Below, in pieces: positions 16,300 through 25,882 of a stretch of 64,000 bases of DNA. The DNA is from Haliea sp963974125. Lineage in GTDB: Bacteria > Pseudomonadota > Gammaproteobacteria > Pseudomonadales > Halieaceae. Position 1 is the stretch's first letter, and every line of letters starts with the position of its first letter. Position numbers and translations under genes: made by a program. The stretch lies in contig CAXBCH010000005.1 in NCBI GenBank assembly GCA_963974125.1, positions 62,001 through 126,000 of the forward strand, in the 5' to 3' direction. The notes under the pieces are model-generated. The model searched no databases. It was not told the origin of the DNA and saw only the letters and a program-made list of their open reading frames with translations.

Positions 16300-17198
16300 A
16301 CGCGGAAGCGGCGCGAAGACCCGCCACCCGCGGAGCCGCCGCGCTGCAGTTTGTGCTGCGCATGAGCAGCGTCCTCGCGCTGGCGCTGACGGTTGCCCTG
16401 GCCGGCAGCCATACCGGCACCAGCTGGCACGGCTGGCCGGTATTTGCCCTGTGTGCGCTGCTGGCGCTGACGCTGCAATGGCTGGCCTTTGTGCCGGCGT
16501 GGTTGCTGCAAACCGAGAAGTTCTATGACCTGACCGGCTCCTGCACCTACCTGGCGGTGATCTGGCTGGCGGTCGGCCTGAGCGGTGCCAGCGATAGCCG
16601 CAGCCTGCTGCTGGCCGGCTGCATCAGCCTGTGGGCGTTGCGGCTGGGCAGTTTCCTGTTCCTGCGCGTTCTCAAGGATGGCAGCGACTCACGTTTCGAC
16701 CGGATCAAGCCCCATGCCGGCAGGTTCCTGTTCACCTGGAGCCTGCAGGGTTTGTGGGTCCTGATCACGGCCGGCTGCGCACTGGCGGCGATCAGCGGCG
16801 GTCGCGGAGGGCAGGTGGGTTTGCTGGAACTCGCGGGCCTGCTGCTCTGGCTCGGCGGTTTTGCGATCGAAGTGATTGCGGATCGCCAGAAGCGCGCTTT
16901 CCGGCGCACCCACGGCAGTGAGCGGTTTATCGACTCGGGCCTCTGGTCCCGCTCCCGGCACCCCAACTACTTCGGCGAAATCCTGCTGTGGTGTGGTATT
17001 GCGCTGATTGCGGCACCGGCGCTGGCTGGCTGGCAGTGGCTGACGCTGCTGTCACCCCTGTTCGTATTCCTGCTGCTGACCCGGGTCAGCGGCGTGCCAC
17101 TGCTGGAACGCAAGGCGGATCGCCGCTGGGGCAACGACCCCGAATGGCAGGCCTACCGGGCCCGCACACCGGTACTGGTGCCACGCCCCTGGCGCTGA
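16296..17198 (+). CDS. DUF1295 steroid-5-alpha-reductase-like membrane protein
   Basis: 300-aa integral membrane protein with about six to seven hydrophobic segments. Hallmarks are KFYDLTGSCTYLAV near the N-terminus, LGSFLFLRVLKDGSDSRFD, and the C-terminal SGLWSRSRHPNYFGEILLW, where the RHPNYFGE motif is typical of isoprenylcysteine-methyltransferase/5-alpha-reductase-like proteins. DUF1295 enzymes are thought to reduce or methylate lipophilic substrates; the activity here is unknown. I use GTG 16296, which overlaps the preceding TGA; ATG 16362 is an alternative. The adjacent soluble methyltransferase suggests joint action on one lipid. Confidence 0.83.
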   Translation: MNAEAARRPATRGAAALQFVLRMSSVLALALTVALAGSHTGTSWHGWPVFALCALLALTLQWLAFVPAWLLQTEKFYDLTGSCTYLAVIWLAVGLSGASDSRSLLLAGCISLWALRLGSFLFLRVLKDGSDSRFDRIKPHAGRFLFTWSLQGLWVLITAGCALAAISGGRGGQVGLLELAGLLLWLGGFAIEVIADRQKRAFRRTHGSERFIDSGLWSRSRHPNYFGEILLWCGIALIAAPALAGWQWLTLLSPLFVFLLLTRVSGVPLLERKADRRWGNDPEWQAYRARTPVLVPRPWR

Positions 17199-17271
17199 CC
17201 GGGCAGGGTTCGTGCCCTGCAAACGCGCATAAGCTATAGTGCCCCACCCTGTTTGCAGATAAGCCGATGCC

Positions 17272-17838
17272 ATGGCGCTCAAGTCCACCATTTTCAAGCT
17301 CGACCTCAATATCGCCGACCTGGACCGCCAGTACTATGCCGATTTTCCGCTCACCCTGGCGCGCCACCCCTCGGAGACCGACGAACGGATGATGCTGCGG
17401 GTGCTCGCATTTGCCCTGAACGCGAGCGACAGCCTGGAGTTCGGCCGCGGCATCAGCACCGATGACGAGCCGGACCTGTGGCAAAAGGACCTGACCGGCA
17501 GCATTGAAACCTGGATAGAACTGGGCACCCCCGACCCGGACCGCCTGCGCAAGGCCTGCTCCCGCTCGCGCCGCGTCATCCTCTATGCCTACGGCGACCG
17601 GGCAGTGCCCGTGTGGTGGCAGAAGCACGGCCCCGGCCTGGAGCGCTTCAAGCACCTGCAAGTCTGGCAGATCCCCGACACGGGCGCCCGCGCACTGGCC
17701 GCCATGGCGCGCAGCGGGCTGGAACTGCAGTGCACCCTCTCGGGCGGCGAAGCCTGGCTCAACGGCGCCGGCGAGTCGGTAACGGTGCGCCCGCTGGCGC
17801 TGAAAGAGGGCGCTCAGGACTCCAGCAGTACACGGTGA
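17272..17838 (+). CDS. yaeQ: YaeQ family protein
   Basis: 188-aa YaeQ, a PD-(D/E)XK-fold protein conserved in gammaproteobacteria and first noticed as a multicopy suppressor of rfaH loss. Family markers: MALKSTIFKLDLNIADLDR at the start, HPSETDERMMLRVLAFAL, DEPDLWQKDLTG and VWWQK. A TATAGT -10-like hexamer lies at 17235-17240, 31 bases before the ATG. The 3' end overlaps the convergent PhoD gene by 25 bp (17814-17838), so each mRNA carries antisense to the other's end. Confidence 0.93.
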   Translation: MALKSTIFKLDLNIADLDRQYYADFPLTLARHPSETDERMMLRVLAFALNASDSLEFGRGISTDDEPDLWQKDLTGSIETWIELGTPDPDRLRKACSRSRRVILYAYGDRAVPVWWQKHGPGLERFKHLQVWQIPDTGARALAAMARSGLELQCTLSGGEAWLNGAGESVTVRPLALKEGAQDSSSTR

Positions 17839-19499
17839 CCGCGGGCGAGCTGGTAATCCGGTGCGCTGATGCCATCCACGAACAGCCAGTCTGCCTCCAG
17901 GGCACTGGGCGTCACGCTCAACAGCATGAAGCCGCGCTGATGCAGATTGCAATAGTGCAGCTCATCGATCAGCAGGGTCATCGTCTCCGCCAGTTGCAGC
18001 GCCTCCTCGTCACCGACGCCCAGATATTTCTCCATGCCCGGTGATGACACGCTGGCCGTGGCCAGCTCGACCCCGACCTCTGCGCCCTGCCGGTCGTGGA
18101 GCCGACTGTACCAGGCATTGTGGGTATCGCCCGCCAGTACCACCAGCCGCTTGCCCAGCTGCTGCGCGAGGCCGTAGAGCTTTTCCCGCTCCACCGGATA
18201 GCCGTCCCAGGCGTCCAGGTTATAGGGCGTCACCCGCTGCAGGCGGGCCTGTTGCTCCGGGCCGATATCCCAGCCTCGCAACAGCGCGGCTTTCAATTCA
18301 GCCAACTCCGCGAGCAGGGGTGGCAACTCGGCCCGATCTTCCACGCCCAGCAGATCAGCTGGCAGGTGCATCTTCGCCATCAGCACCTGCTGGCCCAGCA
18401 CCTGCCAGCGGGCGGGCGATGCGGCCAGGCGCTCGCCCAGCCACGCCAGCTGCGCGGGGCCCAGCAGGCTCCGCTCCGGGTTGCCGAGGTCGGCCCGAAA
18501 CCGGTCCTGGTCCATGGCGCCGGTTGCGGAATCCACGTAATCCCGGTATTCCAGCTGTCGGTCGCGGCCGATGATGCGCGTATCCAGCATGTGCAGGGAC
18601 AGCAGGTCGCCGAAGTCGAAGCTGCGGTAGATCTGTTCGTTGCCCTCGGCAATGGGGGGACGCACCGGCAGCCACTCATACCAGGCCCGCAGGGCCGCCA
18701 GCTTGCGTTCGCCAAAATCCCCTTCCCCGGAAGAATGGTTTTCGGCGCCGTCGCGCCAGGCGTCATTGGCGACTTCGTGATCATCCCACACGGCGATGCA
18801 GGGCGCGGCCGCGTGCATGGCCTGCAGATCCGGATCCGTGCGGTAGAGGGCATAGCGCTTGCGATAGTCCGCCAGGCTGTACAGCTCGCCGGCATTATCT
18901 GCCGGCAGGCTGCGACCCAGCTGCCCCGCGTTCTCGGTGGCATAGCCGCCGGCACCGTATTCATAGAGGTAGTCGCCCAGATGCAGAAACGCATCCAGGT
19001 CCGCCACCCGGCTGCCCTCACGATAGACGTGGAAATGGCCCGCGGGATAATTGGAACAGGAGAACACGGCCAGCCGGACCTGCTGTACTCCGGCGGCGGG
19101 CAGGGTCTTGCTGCGCCCCACCGCAGTGACGCTGTCGCGGGCAGCGAAGCGATAGAAATACTCGGTACCCGGCTCGAGGTCACGCACATCGACCTTGACG
19201 GTGTAGTCACGCCCGGCATCGGCTCGAACCTCGCCGCGCCTGAGCACCCGTTCGAAGGCGGAATCTGCCGCCAGTTCCCAGGACAGGTCGAGGGCGGGCT
19301 CGCCCGCGGCAGGCGTGGCCCGGGTCCAGAGCAGCACGCTATCCACTCCAGGGTCACCCGAGGCGAGGCCGTGCTCAAACCGGGCAGCCGAGAGCGAGCC
19401 CCGCGGCCGGGCTGACTGACAGCCGCCCAGGGCGGTGGAAATCGCCACAGAGCCTGCGAGGACGGTGGACAAGCGGAGAAAATGGCGGCGGGAAATCAT
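17814..19499 (-). CDS. phoD: PhoD-type alkaline phosphatase, Tat-exported
   Basis: 561-aa PhoD phosphodiesterase/phosphomonoesterase that releases phosphate outside the cytoplasm. The N-terminus MISRRHFLRLSTVLAGS is a twin-arginine signal, and LGGC could be a lipobox. Metal-binding PhoD blocks are visible: FSCSNYPAG, LHLGDYLYEYG, WDDHEVANDAWRDGAENH and LAGDTHNAWYS. An N-terminal PhoD_N domain (about 40-140) starts with FEHGLASGDP and VLLWTRATP. Members use Ca and Fe cofactors. It diverges from the GNAT gene and converges on yaeQ with a 25-bp overlap. Confidence 0.92.
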   Translation of the reverse strand: MISRRHFLRLSTVLAGSVAISTALGGCQSARPRGSLSAARFEHGLASGDPGVDSVLLWTRATPAAGEPALDLSWELAADSAFERVLRRGEVRADAGRDYTVKVDVRDLEPGTEYFYRFAARDSVTAVGRSKTLPAAGVQQVRLAVFSCSNYPAGHFHVYREGSRVADLDAFLHLGDYLYEYGAGGYATENAGQLGRSLPADNAGELYSLADYRKRYALYRTDPDLQAMHAAAPCIAVWDDHEVANDAWRDGAENHSSGEGDFGERKLAALRAWYEWLPVRPPIAEGNEQIYRSFDFGDLLSLHMLDTRIIGRDRQLEYRDYVDSATGAMDQDRFRADLGNPERSLLGPAQLAWLGERLAASPARWQVLGQQVLMAKMHLPADLLGVEDRAELPPLLAELAELKAALLRGWDIGPEQQARLQRVTPYNLDAWDGYPVEREKLYGLAQQLGKRLVVLAGDTHNAWYSRLHDRQGAEVGVELATASVSSPGMEKYLGVGDEEALQLAETMTLLIDELHYCNLHQRGFMLLSVTPSALEADWLFVDGISAPDYQLARGHRVLLES

Positions 19500-19547
19500 C
19501 GGGCAAGGTATCCTGAGCAGAGGAGAATCAGCAAGGTTAATGCCCCG

Positions 19548-20051
19548 ATGTTAAAGGCCCGTGACACAATTGTCGTCGACATACTGCCGCTGAGTGCCTG
19601 CCCGCAGGCCATAGACACGCTCGCCAGGGCACATCTGGAAGAGTGGCGGGAGCTGTATCCCGAGGACACGGTCGACAGTTTTGCCGCAGACCTGGCGCGC
19701 TCGCTGGGCGAGGATCCGGTACCGTCCACCTGGGTGCTGGTGGCCGCAGGCGTGGCTATCGGCTCAGTGTCCTTGATTGAACAGGACCTGGACAGCAGGC
19801 CCGAACTCACACCCTGGCTGGCCAATCTCTGGGTAGACCGGGAATGGCGCGGCCGCGGGCTGGGCAAGCGGCTGGTGCTCCATGCCTGCGAACAGGGACG
19901 CCTGCGCGACCTGGAGCGACTCTACCTGTATACGCCCGAGCACGCGACTTTCTATCAAGCCCTGGGCTGGGAAGTGCTGGCAGCCTCTACCAAGAACGGC
20001 GTTGCCATCACCCTGATGAGTTACTTGCTGCGTCGCCGGCCCCGGCGGTGA
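19548..20051 (+). CDS. GNAT family N-acetyltransferase
   Basis: 167-aa acetyltransferase. The acetyl-CoA pyrophosphate loop is RGRGLGKRLV, preceded by the NLWVDREW strand and followed by LYLYTPEHATFYQALGWEVL, the usual GNAT end. Substrate unknown. The start at ATG 19548 is preferred because an upstream ATG at 19482 would lie inside the PhoD coding region on the other strand. Its stop codon overlaps a possible GTG start (20048) of the thermonuclease gene. Confidence 0.82.
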   Translation: MLKARDTIVVDILPLSACPQAIDTLARAHLEEWRELYPEDTVDSFAADLARSLGEDPVPSTWVLVAAGVAIGSVSLIEQDLDSRPELTPWLANLWVDREWRGRGLGKRLVLHACEQGRLRDLERLYLYTPEHATFYQALGWEVLAASTKNGVAITLMSYLLRRRPRR

Positions 20052-20056
20052 AACGC

Positions 20057-20692
20057 ATGGCTGCTCGCTCGCGCAAGAACCTGACCCGCGTCGCGTTAAT
20101 TCTGCTGGGGCTGACCCTGTTCCAATACTTCTCCGGGGGCGAAATCACCTGGCACCGGCAGCTGCTGGCGACCGTAACTGGCGGCGATGGCCCCGAGCCG
20201 GGCTGGCGCCACGCCGCCGACAAGCTGGAACAGGCGGGAGCAGCCAGGGAGGGCACCCCGCTGCCGGACTTCGACATCAGCGGCCGCGTTGTGCGGGTGG
20301 CGGACGGTGACACGGTCTCCCTGCTGGATAGCAACAACGAGCAGCACCGGATTCGCCTGTACGGCATTGATGCACCGGAGCATGGCCAACCCCACGGCGA
20401 CAGGGCCCGCGAGGCGCTTGCGGGAATGGTTGCGGGCAGGCAGCTGGGCGTGGTGGTCGTGGAGACCGACGACTACGGTCGGCTGGTGGGCACCCTCTAT
20501 GCTGACGGTCGCAATATCAACCTGGCCCTGGTACAGCAGGGCCACGCCTGGTGGTATCAGTACTTCGCCCGCCACGAGCGTCCGCTGGAGGCGGCGGAAA
20601 AAGAAGCGCGCAGCGCCCGGCGGGGCCTGTGGGCTGGCCACGACCCGATTCCACCCTGGGACTGGCGCCGCCAGCAGCGCCTGGGCAACTGA
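20057..20692 (+). CDS. Membrane-anchored thermonuclease-family protein
   Basis: 211-aa SNase-domain protein. A single N-terminal hydrophobic helix (VALILLGLTLFQYF) anchors or exports it. The staphylococcal-nuclease fold runs from about residue 75: VVRVADGDTVSLL, RIRLYGIDAPE with the catalytic Arg and Glu, and DDYGRLVGTLY with the second Arg, so the nuclease active site is complete. It likely cuts nucleic acid in the envelope. ATG 20057 is used; GTG 20048, overlapping the GNAT stop, is also possible. Confidence 0.86.
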   Translation: MAARSRKNLTRVALILLGLTLFQYFSGGEITWHRQLLATVTGGDGPEPGWRHAADKLEQAGAAREGTPLPDFDISGRVVRVADGDTVSLLDSNNEQHRIRLYGIDAPEHGQPHGDRAREALAGMVAGRQLGVVVVETDDYGRLVGTLYADGRNINLALVQQGHAWWYQYFARHERPLEAAEKEARSARRGLWAGHDPIPPWDWRRQQRLGN

Positions 20693-20809
20693 CGACCGGA
20701 TTGCTGAACCGCTCCGGCTTTGCCCAGGGGGGGCTTTGTGGCACCATCCGCTGCTGAGCCGGTCTACTGAACCGCAGCGAACACGACCACAGGGGTCCTG
20801 ACGGCATAC

Positions 20810-21832
20810 ATGCGCGATTATTTCCTCAGACGCCTTCTGCTGGTCCCCCCAACGCTGATCGGTGTCACTATCATCGTCTTCGCCATCACCCGCCTGGTGC
20901 CCGGTGGGCCGCTGGAGCGGGCGATCATGGAAACCCAGCAGATGAGCATGTCCGGCGGTGGCGGCTCGCAGATGGCCGGGCAGGGCATGGCCATCTCCGA
21001 GGCCCAGCTGGACCGACTGCGCGAATACTACGGCTTCGACAAGCCGCTGCTGCAAAGCTACTTCCACTGGCTGGGCAAGGTGGTTCGCGGCGACCTCGGC
21101 TCCTCCTATCGCTATAACGAGCCCGTGTGGGAGGTGATACAGCAGCGCTTTCCGGTATCCCTGTACTACGGGCTGATGACCCTGGTGATCACCTATGCGG
21201 TATGCATTCCGCTGGGGATTATCAAGGCCATACGCCATCGCACCTTCGTCGACAACATCAGTTCCATCCTGATTTTCATCGGCTACGCCATTCCCGGCTA
21301 CGCCCTGGGCTCCCTGCTGATCCTGTTTTTTGCCGTGCGCCTGGAATGGTTTCCCATGGGCGGCTTCGTCAGCTACAACTTCCAGGACCTGGGGCCGGGG
21401 GAACAGGCGCTGGACCTGCTGAGCCACTCGGTACTGCCGCTGACCTGCTATCTGGTGGGCAGTTTCGCCCTGGTCACCCTGCTGCTGAAAAACCACCTGA
21501 TGGATAACCTCGCAGCCGACTACATCCGCACCGCGGTCGCCAAGGGGGTATCATTCCGCCAGTCCGTCACTCGCCACGCGGTGCGAAATTCCCTTATCCC
21601 GATAGCCACCACCTTTGGCCAGAACATCACGCTGCTGGTATCGGGCTCGTTCCTGATCGAAACCATCTTCGATATCGACGGCTTTGGCCTGCTCGGTCTC
21701 ACCGCCATTCTCGATCGCGACTATCCGGTAGTCATGGGGGTAGTCCTGCTCGCCAGCCTGCTGCTGCTGATCGGCAACATTCTCTCCGACATCCTGGTCG
21801 CCCTGGTCGACCCCAGGATCAGGTTCCAGTAG
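20810..21832 (+). CDS. Peptide ABC transporter permease, YejB-like
   Basis: 340-aa inner-membrane permease of the Opp/Dpp type. The N-terminal MRDYFLRRLLLVPPTLIGV, the periplasmic loop with a Gly/Ser/Met-rich stretch, and the C-terminal EAA loop around ADYIRTAVAKGVSFRQSV are typical, and the overall pattern is nearest YejB. It forms the translocation pore with the YejE-like permease 3 bp downstream. Yej importers take up oligopeptides, including microcin C-like ones. First gene of a rightward five-gene operon. Confidence 0.9.
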   Translation: MRDYFLRRLLLVPPTLIGVTIIVFAITRLVPGGPLERAIMETQQMSMSGGGGSQMAGQGMAISEAQLDRLREYYGFDKPLLQSYFHWLGKVVRGDLGSSYRYNEPVWEVIQQRFPVSLYYGLMTLVITYAVCIPLGIIKAIRHRTFVDNISSILIFIGYAIPGYALGSLLILFFAVRLEWFPMGGFVSYNFQDLGPGEQALDLLSHSVLPLTCYLVGSFALVTLLLKNHLMDNLAADYIRTAVAKGVSFRQSVTRHAVRNSLIPIATTFGQNITLLVSGSFLIETIFDIDGFGLLGLTAILDRDYPVVMGVVLLASLLLLIGNILSDILVALVDPRIRFQ

Positions 21833-21835
21833 CCG

Positions 21836-22903
21836 GTGTTCGCCCTTAACCCCCAGACCCGCAAGAAGCTGCAGCGCTTCCGCAAGATCAAGCGCGGCTA
21901 CTACAGTTTCCTGCTGCTTGCCGGGCTGGGTGTGCTGCTGGTTTTCGGCGAGCTGCTGGTCAACAGTCGGGCCCTGGTCGTCAGCTACGAAGGAAAGCTC
22001 TATTTCCCGACCTATACCGACTTCCGTCCCGGCACCGATTTCGGCCTGGACTATGACTATGAGACCAACTATCGCGAGCTGAAGGCCCACTTCCGGCAGC
22101 AGGGCGGGGACAACTGGGTGCTGCTGCCGCTGGTGCCCTACAACCCCTATGAGAACCACGCCCCGGGCGGGATATTCCGGCCGCTGCCGCCCGACGCGGC
22201 AGAGCAGCACTACCTGGGCACCGACACCACCAGCCGCGATATTCTCGCGCGCCTGTTCTACGGCACCCGCATCGCCCTGGTCTTTGCCCTGATCTTTACC
22301 GCCTGCGTCTATGTCATCGGCATCAGTATCGGCTGCGCCATGGGCTACTTCGGCGGGCTTTTTGACCTCGTGTTCCAGCGGATCATCGAGATCTGGTCCA
22401 ACGTGCCCTTCCTGTACATGGTGATCATCATCTTCTCGGTGATTCCATCCAGCGTTGCCGTGACCACGCGGATCGGCATCCTGCTGCTGGTCATGGTGCT
22501 GTTCTCCTGGACCGGCATGACCTACTACATGCGCACCGAGACCTACAAGGAGAAGTCCCGCGACTACATTGCCTCGGCGCGAATTATCGGCGCCTCCAAT
22601 TCGCGGATCATCTTCCGGCATGTCATGCCCAATGTACTGTCGACCCTGGTGACCTTCATGCCCTTCACCATTGTCGCGGCGATTTCTGCCATCACCGCGC
22701 TGGATTTCCTCGGTTTCGGCCTGCCGGCACCCACACCCAGCCTGGGCGAGTTGCTGAAACAGGGCACCGCCAACCTGCGCACCGCGCCCTGGATCGTGAT
22801 TTCCGCCTTCGGCACCCTGGTGGCCCTGCTCACCCTGGTGACCTTCATCGGCGAGGCCATCCGCGAATCATTCGATCCCAAAACCTTTTCCGTTTACCGT
22901 TAG
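21836..22903 (+). CDS. Peptide ABC transporter permease, YejE-like
   Basis: 355-aa second permease of the importer. After an N-terminal helix comes a roughly 90-residue periplasmic insert containing NYRELKAHF and NPYENHAPGG, typical of YejE. Then follow LGTDTTSRDILARLFYGTRI and an EAA loop around RDYIASARIIGASNSRII. It starts with GTG 21836, three bases after the YejB-like stop, so translation is presumably coupled. It pairs with the YejB-like subunit. Confidence 0.9.
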   Translation: MFALNPQTRKKLQRFRKIKRGYYSFLLLAGLGVLLVFGELLVNSRALVVSYEGKLYFPTYTDFRPGTDFGLDYDYETNYRELKAHFRQQGGDNWVLLPLVPYNPYENHAPGGIFRPLPPDAAEQHYLGTDTTSRDILARLFYGTRIALVFALIFTACVYVIGISIGCAMGYFGGLFDLVFQRIIEIWSNVPFLYMVIIIFSVIPSSVAVTTRIGILLLVMVLFSWTGMTYYMRTETYKEKSRDYIASARIIGASNSRIIFRHVMPNVLSTLVTFMPFTIVAAISAITALDFLGFGLPAPTPSLGELLKQGTANLRTAPWIVISAFGTLVALLTLVTFIGEAIRESFDPKTFSVYR

Positions 22904-22928
22904 CGAACCGTTAGCAGAGGTTACCGAG

Positions 22929-24905
22929 ATGAAGAAAACACTGTCCATGCTGTTACTGGCCAGCCTTGTCCTTCTGCTGGGAGGTTGCGGGACATCGGAC
23001 AGTGACGGCGCCGCGGATGCCGCCGCAGAGGCGGCTGCGACGGCAACCGCGGCCGAACTCAATGCGGAGGTAGAGGCGTTCTATGCCGCCAATCCGGACT
23101 TCTTCGGCTTCAAGACTCCCGCGGACCTGCCGTCCGACCTGGAATGGACCAGCAACGATCACCTGGCGGAAATCGGTTCACCGGAGGCAAAAAAGGGCGG
23201 CACCCAGTACGGGGCGCTGCAGGATTTCCCCCGGACGCTGCGTACCGTCGGCCCCGATTCCAATGGCAGCTTCCGTCCGTTCCTGCTGGATAACGTGGGC
23301 ATGACGCTCACCCACCTGCACCCCGAAACGCTGGAGCTGTACCCCGGCCTGGCCGAGTCCTGGGCGGTGGACTGGGACAATCAGACTGTCTACGCGAAGC
23401 TGGACCCGGCGGCGACCTGGTCCGACGGCGAACCAATAACGGCAGACGACTACCTGTTCATGTTCTGGTTCTACCGCTCGCCGTACATCATGGCGCCCTG
23501 GTACAACAACTTCTACAGCACCACCTACACCAACATCAGCCGCTACGACGACCACACCATCTCCATTACCATGGCCGAGCGCAAGCCCGACATGGACGAA
23601 CGCGGCCTGTTGTTGCGCCCCATTCCCCGCCATTTCTACAGCGAGATGGGCGACGATTTCAGCGAGCGCTACCAGTGGGCTTTCGAACCCACACCGGGGC
23701 CGTATGTCGTCCGCGACCAGGACATCCGCAAGGGCCGCTCCATCGCCCTGACCCGGCAGGAGAACTGGTGGGCCCGGGACAAGAAGCACTGGCGCTACCG
23801 TTTCAACCCCGACCGCATCCAGCTCGGCGTGATCCGCGACACCCCGAAGATGTTCGAGGCCTTCAAGCGCGGCGACATCGACCAGTTCGGCCTGAATCTG
23901 GCGGAGTACTGGTATGAGAAGCTTCCTGACTCGGACCCGGATGTGCAGGCCGGCTATATTCACAAGGTGACCTTCTACAACCAGCGGCCGCGACCGCCTT
24001 TCGGCCTCTGGATCAACACCGCGCAGCCGCTGCTGGACAACCGGGATATCCGCGTCGGCATCGCCCACGCCACCAACTGGGACATGGTGATCGAGAAGTT
24101 TTTCCGCGGCGACAATGAGCGGCTCAATACCGCCAACGACGGCTTCGGTGAGTATTCCCACCCGACCCTGAAGGCCCGTGAATTCAATATCGACAGGGCA
24201 CAGGAGCACTTCGCCAGGGCGGGCTTCAGCCGCCGCGGTGCGGACGGCATCCTGGTCAACGAGGCCGGCCAAAAACTGTCTTTTACCCTGTCCACCGGCT
24301 ACGAAACCATGCGCGATGTGCTGACCATTCTGCGCCAGGAAGCTGCCAAGGCGGGGCTGGACCTGCGCCTGGAAATCCTCGATGGCACCGTCGGCTGGAA
24401 AAAAGTGCAGGAAAAGCAGCACGACATATCCTTCTCCGCTTTCGGTCGCTTTCTGGAGGAGTATCCCCGCTTCTGGGAGCACTACCACTCCGACAACGCC
24501 TGGGACCGCGCTTTCCTGGAGGATGGCAGCGTCAACCCCGAGCGGCAGCCCAAGACCCAGACCAACAATCTGGAGGCCTTTGCGCTGCTGGAGATGGACC
24601 AGCTGATCGAGCGTTACCGAGCATCCACCGACAGGGATGAGATGATTGCCCTGTCGCACCAGATGATCGAGTTGCACCACGAGCACGCGTCCTTTGTGCC
24701 TGGCTTCTACCAGGGCTTTTTCCGGCTCGGGAAGTGGCGCTGGGTACGCTATCCCGAGGGCTTCTCCTACAGACACTCGGACGGCCCCGGCGAGCTGTTT
24801 GTGCACTGGATCGATACCGAAATGAAGGAGGAAACCCAGGCCGCCCAACGCACCGGCAAGGCCTTCGAGCCGGTGATCGAAGTCTACGACCAGTGGGCCG
24901 AGTAG
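22929..24905 (+). CDS. Peptide ABC transporter substrate-binding lipoprotein, YejA-like
   Basis: 658-aa family 5 solute-binding protein. It has a lipoprotein signal (MKKTLSMLLLASLVLLLGGC, lipobox LGGC), so it is tethered to a membrane on the periplasmic side. Family blocks include GGTQYGALQDFPRTLRTVG, LYPGLAESWAVDWD, ATWSDGEPITADDYLFMF and EPTPGPYVVRDQD. At 658 aa it is slightly longer than E. coli YejA (about 604). It captures the oligopeptide for the adjacent permeases. An AGAGG and a GAG lie before the ATG; the stop is 5 bp before the first ATPase gene. Confidence 0.92.
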   Translation: MKKTLSMLLLASLVLLLGGCGTSDSDGAADAAAEAAATATAAELNAEVEAFYAANPDFFGFKTPADLPSDLEWTSNDHLAEIGSPEAKKGGTQYGALQDFPRTLRTVGPDSNGSFRPFLLDNVGMTLTHLHPETLELYPGLAESWAVDWDNQTVYAKLDPAATWSDGEPITADDYLFMFWFYRSPYIMAPWYNNFYSTTYTNISRYDDHTISITMAERKPDMDERGLLLRPIPRHFYSEMGDDFSERYQWAFEPTPGPYVVRDQDIRKGRSIALTRQENWWARDKKHWRYRFNPDRIQLGVIRDTPKMFEAFKRGDIDQFGLNLAEYWYEKLPDSDPDVQAGYIHKVTFYNQRPRPPFGLWINTAQPLLDNRDIRVGIAHATNWDMVIEKFFRGDNERLNTANDGFGEYSHPTLKAREFNIDRAQEHFARAGFSRRGADGILVNEAGQKLSFTLSTGYETMRDVLTILRQEAAKAGLDLRLEILDGTVGWKKVQEKQHDISFSAFGRFLEEYPRFWEHYHSDNAWDRAFLEDGSVNPERQPKTQTNNLEAFALLEMDQLIERYRASTDRDEMIALSHQMIELHHEHASFVPGFYQGFFRLGKWRWVRYPEGFSYRHSDGPGELFVHWIDTEMKEETQAAQRTGKAFEPVIEVYDQWAE

Positions 24906-24910
24906 CGCCG

Positions 24911-25882
24911 ATGGCCCTGCTGGAAGTCGACAACCTGGTCACCGAATTCGCCACCGACGAGGGCCTGGTGCGGGCGGTCGATGGCGTCAGCTTCAGCGTC
25001 GAGCCCGGTGCCACGGTGGGCATTGTCGGCGAATCCGGCTGCGGCAAGAGCGTCACCGCGCTGTCGATCATGCGCCTGCTGCCACAACCCATGGGCCGTA
25101 TCGCCGGCGGCGCGATTCGCTTCCAGAACCGCGATCTGGCGCAGCTACCCATTCCCGAGATGGAGAAGATCCGCGGCTGCCGCATCGGCATGGTATTCCA
25201 GGAACCGATGACCGCCCTTAATCCGGTGCACACCATCGGTCGCCAGCTGACCGAGGGCATGTTGCTGCACAGGATCTGCGAACCCGCCGATGCCCTGCGG
25301 GCGGCGGCGGAACTGCTGGAGCGGGTGGGCATTCCCTCGCCGGAGGTGCGCCTCGGCGAGTACCCGCACCAGCTGTCGGGGGGCATGCGCCAGCGGGTAG
25401 TCATTGCCATGGCCCTGGCCTGCCGGCCGGCCCTGCTGATTGCCGATGAGCCCACCACGGCGCTGGACGTGACCATCCAGGCCCAGATCCTGGAGCTGAT
25501 CAAGGATCTGCAGGCGGAGATGGGCATGGCGGTCATCATGATTACCCACGATCTCGGCGTGATCGCGGAGACCTGCGACCAGGTAGTCGTAATGTACGCG
25601 GGCAAGGTCGCCGAGCGCGGCACGGTGTTTGATATCTTCGACCGCCCGGCCCATCCCTACAGCCGCGGCCTGCTGAATTCCATCCCGCGCCTGGATACGG
25701 AGCCAAAATCACGGCTGGGTGTTATCGAGGGCATGGTGCCGGGACTGCGCGACCTGCCGCTGGGCTGCCGGTTCGAGAATCGCTGCCCCCACGCCATGGA
25801 TCAGTGCCGGGAAGTTGTGCCAGTGCTGGAACAGGTCGCGGCTGGCCACGATGTAAGCTGCATTCGCTGGCGGGACCTGTGA
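24911..25882 (+). CDS. Peptide ABC transporter ATP-binding protein, DppD/OppD-like
   Basis: 323-aa ATPase. Walker A GESGCGKSVTA, signature LSGGMRQRVVIAMAL, Walker B ALLIADEPTTALD and H-loop MITHDLGVI are all present, as is the C-terminal Opp/Dpp extension GCRFENRCPHAMDQC. I start at ATG 24911 because homology begins at once (MALLEVDNLVTEF); the longer in-frame ORF overlaps the lipoprotein gene. In E. coli YejF both ATPase halves are one chain; here they are two genes with a GTGA overlap. Confidence 0.92.
   Translation: MALLEVDNLVTEFATDEGLVRAVDGVSFSVEPGATVGIVGESGCGKSVTALSIMRLLPQPMGRIAGGAIRFQNRDLAQLPIPEMEKIRGCRIGMVFQEPMTALNPVHTIGRQLTEGMLLHRICEPADALRAAAELLERVGIPSPEVRLGEYPHQLSGGMRQRVVIAMALACRPALLIADEPTTALDVTIQAQILELIKDLQAEMGMAVIMITHDLGVIAETCDQVVVMYAGKVAERGTVFDIFDRPAHPYSRGLLNSIPRLDTEPKSRLGVIEGMVPGLRDLPLGCRFENRCPHAMDQCREVVPVLEQVAAGHDVSCIRWRDL

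Noticed and set aside
23178..24848. 556-codon minus-strand ORF opposite the YejA-like gene
   Set aside because: Complement of a clear lipoprotein gene; repetitive Val/Gly/His-rich composition and no ribosome site.
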